From contig JAUCBJ010006443.1 of the NCBI GenBank assembly GCA_032718475.1, positions 1 through 33,982 on the forward strand: DNA of 33,982 bases. The letters are read 5' to 3'. Below the pieces are notes generated by a model. The model had not been told where the DNA came from and did not search any database. It saw only the letters and a list, made by a program, of their open reading frames with translations. Positions within the stretch are counted from its first letter, which is position 1; each line of letters opens with the position of its first letter. Shown here in pieces: positions 14,001 through 23,155 of the stretch. The DNA comes from Nemertoderma westbladi (Eukaryota > Xenacoelomorpha > Nemertodermatida > Nemertodermatidae). A program made the translations under genes and the position numbers.

Positions 14001-14174
14001 TTGGTACGAGATGAAAGTGTTTATAAATATAGTGTCATCCATCCCTGTTACAATGTTGTTCTAGAAAGTTTAAGTGCATAGTGTAGCCGTGGCGGGAAAT
14101 TCAAAAGGTGATATACAGTCTAGACCGTAGGAAATAAGATACCGGTAGAAATTTGAATTAGTTATAACATAGTG
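14001..14174. repeat. 174-bp insert inside the 52-bp array, copy 2
   Basis: Same segment at the same phase of the 52-bp unit, 1,025 bp from copy 1. Both flanks match those of copy 1, including the variant GTAATCCAACACTTACC just before it. One insertion followed by duplication of a block of about 1 kb of the array explains both copies. Confidence 0.95.
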
Positions 14175-17100
14175 TAATCAAACACTTACCATTAGATCTC
14201 TGTGCACCACTTTGTGGTTGTGGCAGTAATCAAACACTTACCATTAGATCTCTGTGCACCACTTTGTGGTTGTGGCAGTAATCAAACACTTACCATTAGA
14301 TCTCTGTGCACCACTTTGTGGTTGTGGCAGTAATCAAACACTTACCATTAGATCTCTGTGCACCACTTTGTGGTTGTGGCAATAATCAAACACTTACCAT
14401 TAGATCTCTGTGCACCACTTTGTGGTTGTGACAGTAATCAAACACTTACCATTAGATCTCTGTGCACCACTTTGTGGTTGTGGCAGTAATCAAACACTTA
14501 CCATTAGATCTCTGTGCACCACCTTGTGGTTGTGGCAATAATCAAACACTTACCATTAGATCTCTGTGCACCACTTTGTGGTTGTGGCAGGAATCAAAAA
14601 CTTACCATTAGATCTCTGTGCACCACTTTGTGGTTGTGGCAGTAATCAAACACTTACCATTAGATCTCTGTGCACCACCTTGTGGCTGTGGCAGTAATCC
14701 AACACTTACCATTAGATCTCTGTGCACCACTTTGTGGTTGTGGCAATAATCAAAAACTTACCATTAGATCTCTGTGCACCACCTTGTGGTTGTGGCAGTA
14801 ATCAAACACTTACCATTAGATCTCTGTGCACCACTTTGTGGTTGTGGCAGTAATCAAACACTTACCATTAGATCTCTGTGCACCACTTTGTGGTTGTGGC
14901 AGTAATCAAACACTTACCATTAGATCTCTGTGCACCACTTTGTGGTTGTGGCAATAATCAAACACTTACCATTAGATCTCTGTGCACCACCTTGTGGTTG
15001 TGGCAGTAATCAAACACTTACCATTAGATCTCTGTGCACCACTTTGTGGTTGTGGCAGTAATCAAACACTTACCATTAGATCTCTGTGCACCACTTTGTG
15101 GTTGTGGCAATAATCAAACACTTACCATTAGATCTCTGTGCACCACTTTGTGGTTGTGGCAGTAATCAAACACTTACCATTAGATCTCTGTGCACCACTT
15201 TGTGGTTGTGGCAGTAATCAAACACTTACCATTAGATCTCTGTGCACCACTTTGTGGTTGTGGCAGTAATCAAACACTTACCATTAGATCTCTGTGCACC
15301 ACTTTGTGGTTGTGACAGTAATCAAACACTTACCATTAGATCTCTGTGCACCACTTTGTGGTTGTGGCAATAATCAAACACTTACCATTAGATCTCTGTG
15401 CACCACTTTGCGGCTGTGGCAATAATCAAACACTTACCATTAGATCTCTGTGCACCACTTTGTGGTTGTGGCAGTAATCAAACACTTACCATTAGATCTC
15501 TGTGCACCACTTTGCGGCTGTGGCAATAATCAAACACTTACCATTAGATCTCTGTGCACCACTTTGTGGTTGTGGCAGTAATCAAACACTTACCATTAGA
15601 TCTCTGTGCACCACTTTGTGGTTGTGGCAATAATCAAACACTTACCATTAGATCTCTGTGCACCACCTTGTGGTTGTGGCAGTAATCAAACACTTACCAT
15701 TAGATCTCTGTGCACCACTTTGTGGTTGTGGCAGTAATCAAACACTTACCATTAGATCTCTGTGCACCACCTTGTGGTTGTGGCAATAATCAAACACTTA
15801 CCATTAGATCTCTGTGCACCACCTTGTGGTTGTGGCAATAATCAAACACTTACCATTAGATCTCTGTGCACCACCTTGTGGTTGTGGCAGTAATCAAACA
15901 CTTACCATTAGATCTCTGTGCACCACTTTGTGGTTGTGGCAGTAATCAAACACTTACCATTAGATCTCTGTGCACCACTTTGTGGTTGTGGCAGTAATCA
16001 AACACTTACCATTAGATCTCTGTGCACCACTTTGTGGTTGTGGCAATAATCAAACACTTACCATTAGATCTCTGTGCACCACTTTGTGGTTGTGGCAGTA
16101 ATCCAACACTTACCATTAGATCTCTGTGCACCACTTTGTGGTTGTGGCAGTAATCAAACACTTACCTTTAGATCTCTGTGCACCACTTTGCGGTTGTGGC
16201 AATAATCAAACACTTACCATTAGATCTCTGTGCACCACTTTGCGGCTGTGGCAATAATGAAACACTTACCATTAGATCTCTGTGCACCACTTTGTGGTTG
16301 TGGCAGTAATCAAACACTTACCATTAGATCTCTGTGCACCACTTTGCGGCTGTGGCAATAATCAAACACTTACCATTAGATCTCTGTGCACCACTTTGTG
16401 GTTGTGGCAGTAATCAAACACTTACCATTAGATCTCTGTGCACCACTTTGTGGTTGTGGCAATAATCAAACACTTACCATTAGATCTCTGTGCACCACCT
16501 TGTGGTTGTGGCAGTAATCAAACACTTACCATTAGATCTCTGTGCACCACTTTGTGGTTGTGGCAGTAATCAAACACTTACCATTAGATCTCTGTGCACC
16601 ACCTTGTGGTTGTGGCAATAATCAAACACTTACCATTAGATCTCTGTGCACCACCTTGTGGTTGTGGCAATAATCAAACACTTACCATTAGATCTCTGTG
16701 CACCACCTTGTGGTTGTGGCAGTAATCAAACACTTACCATTAGATCTCTGTGCACCACTTTGTGGTTGTGGCAGTAATCAAACACTTACCATTAGATCTC
16801 TGTGCACCACTTTGTGGTTGTGGCAGTAATCAAACACTTACCATTAGATCTCTGTGCACCACTTTGTGGTTGTGGCAATAATCAAACACTTACCATTAGA
16901 TCTCTGTGCACCACTTTGTGGTTGTGGCAGTAATCCAACACTTACCATTAGATCTCTGTGCACCACTTTGTGGTTGTGGCAGTAATCAAACACTTACCTT
17001 TAGATCTCTGTGCACCACTTTGCGGTTGTGGCAATAATCAAACACTTACCATTAGATCTCTGTGCACCACTTTGTGGTTGTGGCAATAATCAAACACTTA

Positions 17101-17621
17101 CCATTAGATCTCTGTGCACCACTTTGTGGTTGTGGCAGTAATCAAACACTTACCATTAGATCTCTGTGCACCACTTTGTGGTTGTGGCAGTAATCAAACA
17201 CTTACCATTAGATCTCTGTGCACCACGTTGTGGTTGTGGCAATAATCAAACACTTACCATTAGATCTCTGTGCACCACTTTGTGGTTGTGGCAGTAATCA
17301 AACACTTACCATTAGATCTCTGTGCACCACTTTGTGGTTGTGGCAATAATCAAACACTTACCATTAGATCTCTGTGCACCACTTTGTGGTTGTGGCAATA
17401 ATCAAACACTTACCATTAGATCTCTGTGCACCACTTTGTGGTTGTGGCAGGAATCAAAAACTTACCATTAGATCTCTGTGCACCACCTTGTGGTTGTGAC
17501 AATAATCAAACACTTACCATTAGATCTCTGTGCACCACCTTGCGGCTGTGGCAGTAATCGAACACTTACCTTTAGATCTCTGTGCACCACCTTGCGGCTG
17601 TGGCAGTAATCCAACACTTAC

Positions 17622-17737
17622 CTTTAGATCTCTGTGCACCACCTTGCGGCTGTGGCAGTAATCGACTGCTGATAATATCTGCCAGAATACTTTCCGAGCT
17701 TGATGTTCCGGCATTCGCCCCTTTCCAGCTAAATATT
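17622..17737 (-). CDS. SIK: SIK-family kinase, internal exon: helix E and catalytic loop
   Basis: A 116-nt internal exon with acceptor TTTATAG|AA at 17738/17737 and a consensus donor AAAG|GTAAGT at 17622/17621. It enters with two bases of a codon and leaves in phase 0. It codes [20 protein letters not shown], then [18 protein letters not shown]: the alpha-E helix and the HRD catalytic loop with catalytic Asp and Lys intact. The segment matches SIK kinases (RM-E-EAR-FWQIL-AV-YCH pattern, from memory). The donor is followed directly by further copies of the exon's own last 43 nt plus donor. Upstream exons for the Gly-rich loop, VAIK lysine and helix C were not recognised in the window, so the N-lobe probably lies further right. 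Confidence 0.95.
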
Positions 17738-18050
17738 CTATAAAATAAATAAAATATTTCCTTTTTACATTAGAAATGGAACAAATTACGCAATATAACG
17801 ATACGATATAACTATATCATCGCCCGAGACTAGCACCCTTGTGACTCAAAGTCGCCAGGGCGACATATTTTCAAAATTTACATCACACTGCGACATTATT
17901 TCTCAGTATGTCCCTACGCCATGCATTTACTATAATATGTCCACATTGTCCAGTATATCACCGCGTCATTATTCTTACATTAGTACAATTACATTGGAAT
18001 ACAAACTATAACAAAATTCACAATAATTATTCCAAAACAAAAATGTAATT
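17738..18050 (-). other. Intron upstream of the catalytic-loop exon
   Basis: A/T-rich unique intron sequence of about 310 nt. The minus strand downstream of the tRNA-like head at 18051-18114 could be the body of that SINE-like element, but I cannot define its 3' end. No coding sequence seen. Confidence 0.5.
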
Positions 18051-18114
18051 GGGGAGAATCGAATCAGCGGCCTTTACATTAGTAACCCGACGCGAAATCT
18101 ACTACGCTACGCTA
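18051..18114 (-). repeat. tRNA-derived SINE head (pol III A and B box-like)
   Basis: The minus strand reads TAGCGTAGCGTAGTAGA (A-box-like) and, about 30 nt later, GATTCGATTCTCCCC (B-box/T-arm-like), with the spacing of a tRNA. The acceptor stem does not pair well, so this is a tRNA-derived SINE promoter and not a functional tRNA gene. Confidence 0.6.
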
Positions 18115-18116
18115 AT

Positions 18117-18290
18117 TTGGTACGAGATGAAAGTGTTTATAAATATAGTGTCATCCATCCCTGTTACAATGTTGTTCTAGAAAGTTTAAGTGCATAGTGT
18201 AGCCGTGGCGGGAAATTCAAAAGGTGATATACAGTCTAGACCGTAGGAAATAAGATACCGGTAGAAATTTGAATTAGTTATAACATAGTG
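18117..18290. repeat. 174-bp segment, copy outside the array (probable source)
   Basis: The same 174 bp as the two array inserts, but with different flanks (GCTAA before, ACAGCAACAG after) and on the other side of the catalytic-loop exon, about 0.4 kb from it. Single-copy flanks and lack of target duplications suggest this locus donated the sequence to the array, not that a transposon inserted three times. Confidence 0.9.
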
Positions 18291-18517
18291 ACAGCAACAG
18301 ATTCTATTTTATTAACCTTGCATTGACTTAATTATCGCATCGCCACAATAGTTACAATTAATTCCCCACAAATAAATAAATTTACATTCGCCCCGTTGTT
18401 CATAATTCAGCACTTTAAAGCTTTTACGGCCCTTGTTTTGTTATTTTTAAGGAATAATGACGTATATAGTTATTATTATGTGGTGAAGTAGAAATAGCCA
18501 GATATGCCTCATATATT

Positions 18518-19007
18518 TAATTATAGGAACTGGTCTAGGGGTCTTAATAATGAATGAATGATAAGTTTATTTTACCCAAAATAATTTAATCTTTTATTGG
18601 CGCAATTGTAGGACTAATCCCACCACATGCGTACTTTTTAACCGGAATTGAAATTAATATCTCATATCTCTCCAAACCACGTACGCATTTCGACCTTACT
18701 GGGTCTCATCAGCCTGGTGTCGGATTCGAACCTGGGACCTCGAGGTGGAAGCCAAGACAACAACCACTAGGCCACAGGTTCTTGAGATATGGAGTATTAA
18801 TTTCAAAGCCCAGTAAGGTCGAAATAAGTAAGGACGTGGTTTGGAGAGCTATGAGACATTAATTAATTGGAATATAAAAATTACGCGATTCTTAAATTTG
18901 TACAATACCCGGATAAAAAGTACGCATGTGATGGGATTAGTCCTACAATTGCGCAAATAAAAGATAAGTTATTTTATTTAAGACCCTAGACGAGTTCCTA
19001 TAATTAA
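18518..19007. repeat. Inverted SINE-like pair: long imperfect hairpin with a tRNA-like head in the loop
   Basis: Left arm 18518-18704 and right arm 18807-19007 are diverged inverted copies sharing, among others, TAGGACTAATCCCA, ACATGCGTACTTTTTA and TCTCCAAACCACGT. The loop, read on the minus strand (18778-18713), is tRNA-like: GGCCTAGTGGTTG as A box, a 5-bp anticodon stem with loop CTTCCAC (UCC, Gly-like), and GGTTCGAATCC as a perfect B box. This fits a minus-strand tRNA-derived SINE (head plus left arm) beside a head-less plus-strand copy (right arm). A foldback element is the alternative. Confidence 0.75.
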
Positions 19008-19017
19008 CTGTATATTA

Positions 19018-19033
19018 ATAACACCTCGAAAAT
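19018..19033. repeat. 16-bp direct repeat, candidate left target duplication of the CR1-like element
   Basis: ATAACACCTCGAAAAT here recurs exactly at 32634-32649. It sits just before the CR1-like 5' region and could be a target-site duplication. A chance match is not excluded. Confidence 0.35.
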
Positions 19034-19305
19034 TATATCATCATTCATCATGATATTCGCCACAACACCTCGTTGTGGCAGAACCATCTGATCCGCGGGG
19101 TAACCCTGCAACCCACCCAATACCCGTATTGAACTGGTTTGCGGAACACCCTGTCGCTACCGTTTCGAACTGCCGCGCCGAATCGACGGAGATGTGGTCG
19201 ACGGGTGGATTTAGCCTCTACTGCTCTCGTCGGGGAAGAAGATCTTGGGTCTCCTCTCCACGATCTAGAGGCCTAATCGCTAAACTCTGTCTACTGTCTC
19301 TGGCT

Positions 19306-19332
19306 GGGGATGTTGAGACCAACCCAGGACCC
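19306..19332 (+). other. 2A translational recoding motif
   Basis: Codes GDVETNPGP, matching the D-V/I-E-x-N-P-G-P consensus at which ribosomes skip a peptide bond between Gly and Pro. It lies only about 46 residues after the likely ATG, preceded by the short hydrophobic run LCLLSLA. Skipping would release a small N-terminal peptide from the PHD/endonuclease/RT protein. Confidence 0.9.
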
Positions 19333-21192
19333 AGCAGGACGCGGGCCCCGAAGATCAACTGTCCCGTCTGTCAACGAGCAAACTCTCGGAGTAAGATCGT
19401 CCAATGCGAGAGTTGTGACACATTTGTACATTTAAAATGTTACCGTAGGAAAAGCAGTAATTTATTCTCCACCAGAAACAATCTTGAACCAAGTTTTCTC
19501 TGCAATAGCTGTATTTTTACCGAACTTCCCTTTCATGATACTATTTTAGAATCAGAAACCGACGATTCATTCCTCACATCGCCTCTGCAAACTCCAAGTG
19601 ATGCTGAGAGTGAAACTTTTAAATTTTTTAGGAAAAAAGGTCTGCATTTTTTGCATTTAAACGCACGATCTCTGCTTCCCAAACTTTCCGAAATTCGTAT
19701 TTTAATCAATAAATCCAACCCAGCAGTTTTAACAATCTCTGAAACTTGGCTCGATGATAGTGTTTCTGATGGAGAAATTTATATTGATAATTACGTAGTT
19801 TTACGTAAGGATAGGGACAGACACGGTGGTGGTGTCTGTACTTACATTCAATGTGATTTAGCTTTTAATCGTAGGGAAGATTTAGAGACTTGTGACGAAG
19901 TTTTACTGGTGGAACTTTTACTTCCTAAAACTAAACCTATTTTAATCGGTACTTTATATCGACCCCCTAAACAATCGGATTTTTTGGAAAATTTTGAAAA
20001 TACAATTTTATGTAATCTTAGGTCAGACTGTGAAATATATTTCTTAGGTGATTTTAATATCTGTTACTATCACAAAGCATCCCCCATCTGTAAACAGTAC
20101 CAAAGTATTTTAAATTTGTTTGGTTTAAAACAAATTATTCGAGATTCTACCAGAATTACCAGTAAAACTTCTACTTTACTAGATCACATCCTTTGTAATA
20201 ATACCGATATTATTTCTCAATCTGGGGTTTTACCTATAGGTCTAAGCGATCATTTTATAGTTTTTTGTACAAGAAAGACACAAAAATCTTTTTTTGGGGA
20301 TCATAAAACAGTAACAGTTAGATCTATGAAAAATTACAGCAAGGAACGCTTTTTAAGTTTGTTAGTTAATTCTGACTGGGAACCCTGTTTTAAGGCTGCT
20401 GACATTAACCTTGCGTACACTGTTTTTAAAAATATATTTCTAAAGGCATTTAATACTGTAGCACCAATTAAAGAAATTAGTCTTAAACAACGCACTGAGC
20501 CCTGGATGACCTCGGGTATTCTTAGTAATATCAGAGAAAGAGATAACTATTTGTATAAATTTAGGAAATACCTTGTTTTAGCTGATTATAATAATTACTG
20601 CAAATATAGAAACCTTGTCCAACGGGAAATAAAAAAAGCTAAATCTGAATATTTGTACAACAAAATAAGTGAGAATAAAGATAATCCTAAAAGTCTATGG
20701 TCTACCCTAAAATCTTTAGGTTATAAAAACCTTAAATCTAAATCGAATATTGTTCTGCAAGATAACGGTGAGCTGATTCATGATCATACTCTAGTTAGTA
20801 ATTTATTTAATAATTATTTTACTAATGTTGCCTCTAATTTAGTTAAGAAGTTACCGTTACCAAGTAATAAATATAGTATAGGGTCCGAAACTCTAAATAA
20901 TTTTTATTTAGAAAAGTTACAAAATTCAGAAAAGTTATTTTTAAAACCCGTTTCTGAGGATTTCGTTTTTCCAAATCTATTTAGCCTATCAGCCTCAAAA
21001 AGTACCGGTCTAGACCTAATACCTGCCCGTTTTCTTAAGGATGGTGCTGAAGTACTTAAAGTGCCTATTACTTTTATTATTAATTACTCTATCGTAGATA
21101 ATGTAGTACCAGACGAACTGAAATTAGCTAAGGTTGTTCCTCTGTATAAAAAGAATAGTAAAGTAGAACCCTGTAATTACAGACCTGTTTGT

Positions 21193-21204
21193 ATCTTAAG
21201 TATT
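21193..21204. repeat. Target-site duplication, left copy (12 bp)
   Basis: ATCTTAAGTATT, repeated exactly at 22341-22352. Removing one copy and the DNA between them makes the CR1 RT frame continuous. Confidence 0.95.
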
Positions 21205-22340
21205 TTTATTTTTATTTTTTTCACTGAACGTGATTAAATTATTATTATTCAATAATATGAGAAACCCACCACCAAACTAAAATATTTGCATATACAAATG
21301 TATTAATTAACCGTGAAAAAAACAAAGGGCGGGGGAAATTGAAATTTGTCAAGTTTGCTGTCTGTCTCCTTTCAAGTTAGGCTTGTGTCCGCATTGGCCA
21401 GACGGATGGATTCTTCGACCATGGCGTGGACAGGGCGCTTACGGGCTGACCTGGACCCGCATACACACATAAGGGAGGCCCGCAGCAGTGCAAAGTTCAG
21501 TTCTCGCCGAACCCAATTCATGCCCTCACTGTACCGTATCTCGCGGCGCTCCGCCAACTTTGAAGCGAGTTGCTTCACGAACAGCGTAGAGGAAGGTAAA
21601 GTACCCCCCAACGCGGAGAAGATGAGCGGAGTAAATGTAGTGTGCTCAACCTCTCGGATCTGTTCGAGATACTTATTGCGCTTCCGATTTTCGTGGAACA
21701 GATGGGCGGCGTCGAGATTCATAGCTGCGTTCGTCGGGGCAAGGGGGTTGAAAACGAAGACGTCGATATACGTCTTCTGATAGCGATTCCCCCAGAAACT
21801 GGAAACCGAAACGTCCAGTCGGGCTTGCTGGTCGACGGAAGTGGACGCGCGGACGAAATGCTCGCCAGTGATTGGCTGCAGGTGCGGCTCGATGACGACA
21901 TTATGGGCGACTTCCGTGAGGGTGGAGGCGACGAAATCCCATAATTCATTGTGCCTTATCGACAGATAACCGCCGGTGGGACAAGACAAGATATGGTTTA
22001 TAGAAAATCTTGTCCAACAAGCACAACGGGCGGGGAGCGACTCCGGTTGCCACCCATAATGCAAGCACAGCGCGTCGCGAAACTCCTCTTTACTGAGATG
22101 GGTATCGTGTAGAGTTATCGGGCGCACGTTGAGCCAGGCCGAGGCTCCAGGTTCAGCAACTAACTCCCTCAACTTCTGCTGATGTTCAGGTAAGTTGTAA
22201 CTGACCTTCTCTATTTTATCCTTTAAAGTTGGAACTGCCCTGGCCTTTAATCTTGTCACGATGTGTCGCTGGGCTTCCTTTATGGCCGCTGGGTTTTCCA
22301 GCTCCGTGTAGGGTTCGCAAATCAACCTAGAAGAAGAAGA
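21205..22340 (-). mobile_element. 5'-truncated retroelement insertion with CCHC/nuclease-like C-terminus
   Basis: A 1,136-bp insertion in the CR1-like RT gene in antisense orientation. On the minus strand it begins abruptly inside coding sequence (5' truncation, TTCTTCTTCTAGG) and ends with an A-rich AAATAAAAATAAAA-type tail next to the 12-bp target duplication. These are signs of target-primed reverse transcription. Its one gene is described separately. Confidence 0.9.
21372..22325 (-). pseudogene. Retroelement C-terminal protein fragment, zinc knuckle plus restriction-like-endonuclease-type motifs
   Basis: An open frame of 317 codons, truncated at its 5' side by the insertion boundary and ending normally at 21372. 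Residues 101-115 carry a C-x-C-x7-H-x3-C knuckle (CACWTRFSINHILSC), followed by GGY, RHNE at 124-127, EP at 146-147, LD at 170-171 and YIDVFVFNP around 186-194. This CCHC knuckle, then RHN, then spaced acidic residues, resembles the end of RLE-type (R2/R4/NeSL-like) non-LTR polyproteins. Similar proteins ending GSRS are, as I recall, common as retroelement-derived predictions in cnidarians, sponges and molluscs. Assignment to a named clade is uncertain. The RT part is missing. Confidence 0.6.
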
Positions 22341-22352
22341 ATCTTAAGTATT
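22341..22352. repeat. Target-site duplication, right copy (12 bp)
   Basis: Exact copy of 21193-21204 on the other side of the insertion. Confidence 0.95.
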
Positions 22353-22458
22353 GTATCTAAAATTCTAGAACGTTCTGTTTTTCTACAGCTGGAAGCACAT
22401 CTTAGTAGGCTAAATCTGATCTATGAACTTCAGTCCGGTTTTTGTAAATCATATTCTA
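22353..22458 (+). pseudogene. CR1-like RT, piece 2 (short)
   Basis: About 35 codons continuing the RT finger region (VSKILERSVFLQLEAHL) between the two insertions. The frame agrees with piece 1 after one target duplication is removed. It is cut at CKSYS by the LTR element; the false continuation into the LTR ends in TGA at 22461-22463. Confidence 0.93.
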
Positions 22459-23102
22459 TGTGAGCAGATTCAATTCCCTACATTGCCCAGCCAAAATGGG
22501 ACCAGTGGCATTTTACCAATATAGTTGGCAATGCGAGATTACCAATAATAATCTCGTCTCATAACCAACTCGGGGGGGGGGGGGGGACACGCCCTAAGCC
22601 ACAGAGAGAGGTGAGAGGTCAAAGCACCTCAGAGGGACAACCCAGCTAGCGAGGCTAGCACCAGGGAGTAACACCTACAGGGAGTGGTGAAGTGACAATT
22701 AGTATATAAGCCAATAGCGGACATGGAAGCACGTGGGGAAGGACAGGAGGGCATCCATTGGGTATCAAAGGCCACAGTAGCGTAGAGCTGAAACCAATAT
22801 GTAGCAATCATATATTTACTCTAGTTACTGATTTACTGGTCAGTTGTTGATTATCACACAGTTGCGGACCGGCATAGTTTTGACCGTCATTTCATATGTG
22901 CTGCTGTCGTCATTTATGCTATACTGATTATTGTTACTATACCTGTATACATCTGACTATGCTATTATTTCTGAGATCATTAACACTGAGAAACAAACTC
23001 TGTTATTTTCCCCAATGGCCTTCGGCCAAAGATACCAGCCCAGCAGCCAAGTGACGCGTACAAATCTTACCCGGTCGGGATCTCAGACTCGATCCCGTCA
23101 CA
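22459..23102 (+). repeat. 5' LTR (644 bp)
   Basis: Begins TGTGAGCAGATTC and ends CGATCCCGTCACA. Contains a 15-G run at 22572-22586 and a TATATAAG TATA box at 22703-22710. Confidence 0.95.
22703..22710 (+). promoter_or_regulatory. Candidate TATA box in the 5' LTR
   Basis: TATATAAG about 245 bp into the LTR. The same site in the 3' LTR is TATACAAG (28649-28656). Confidence 0.5.
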
Positions 23103-23155
23103 GTCAAAACTACCAACACGAACTGTGACCACAACTCGAGGAGGAGGAAGAAAAG

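Larger units (their letters stand above)
8054..17621 (-). repeat. 52-bp minisatellite built from the SIK catalytic-loop exon end plus its 5' splice site
   Basis: About 178 tandem 52-bp units (9.57 kb less two 174-bp inserts) make up almost all of the intron between the HRDLK exon and the DFG exon. On the minus strand each unit is 43 nt of exon end (from GATTACTGCCAC to the last codon before the splice site) plus 9 nt of intron GTAAGTGTT. Units next to the true exon (17520-17640) code [12 protein letters not shown] as the exon does. Most internal units carry AACCACAAA (NHK) and end ATG|GTAAGT instead of AAG|GTAAGT. Scattered units near 8590, 8699, 9424, 16165 and 17000 keep the AAG form. Other variants (GTGACAAT, AGGAATCAAAAAC, CCACGTTG, ACCTTGTGGCTG) recur in blocks, pointing to multi-unit amplification. 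One unit near 13885 carries a deletion. Confidence 0.98.
19192..21204 (+). pseudogene. CR1-like non-LTR retrotransposon polyprotein, piece 1: 2A, PHD finger, AP endonuclease, RT start
   Basis: The frame is open from 19054; the first in-frame ATG is 19192, so I take that start. Numbering residues from 19075, the order is: a basic leader; a 2A motif GDVETNPGP at 78-86; a C4HC3 PHD-type finger at 96-146 (CPVC, CESC, H119, CY, CNSC); an AP-like endonuclease from about 188 with LNARS, E of SETWL, YRPP, GDFN and LSDH; and the RT N-terminus ending at NYRPV. This order is typical of 2A-carrying CR1-clade elements described from sea urchins, amphioxus and molluscs. The piece itself has no internal stop, but translation is broken after 21204 by an inserted element; reading into it ends at 21237. 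The RT continues at 22353 and again at 29041. The element is not active as it stands. Confidence 0.93.

Noticed and set aside
12976-14174. Transposon insertions in the 52-bp array
   Set aside because: No target duplications or terminal repeats, and both inserts share the same flanks, so one templated insertion plus block duplication is simpler.
8054-17621. CRISPR array
   Set aside because: No unique spacers; units are contiguous 52-bp repeats derived from the exon junction, in animal DNA.
8054-17621. About 178 functional kinase mini-exons
   Set aside because: Each unit has a donor but no acceptor, so units cannot be separate internal exons.
18713-18778. Functional tRNA-Gly gene
   Set aside because: A and B boxes and an anticodon arm are present, but the acceptor stem is poor and it is embedded in a repeated SINE body.
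19306-19332. Viral or vector contamination because of a 2A peptide
   Set aside because: The 2A is in frame with PHD, endonuclease and RT domains of a CR1-like element, a known natural context.
21346-21949. Plus-strand frames opposite the retroelement C-terminal gene
   Set aside because: Antisense shadows of the 317-codon minus-strand frame.
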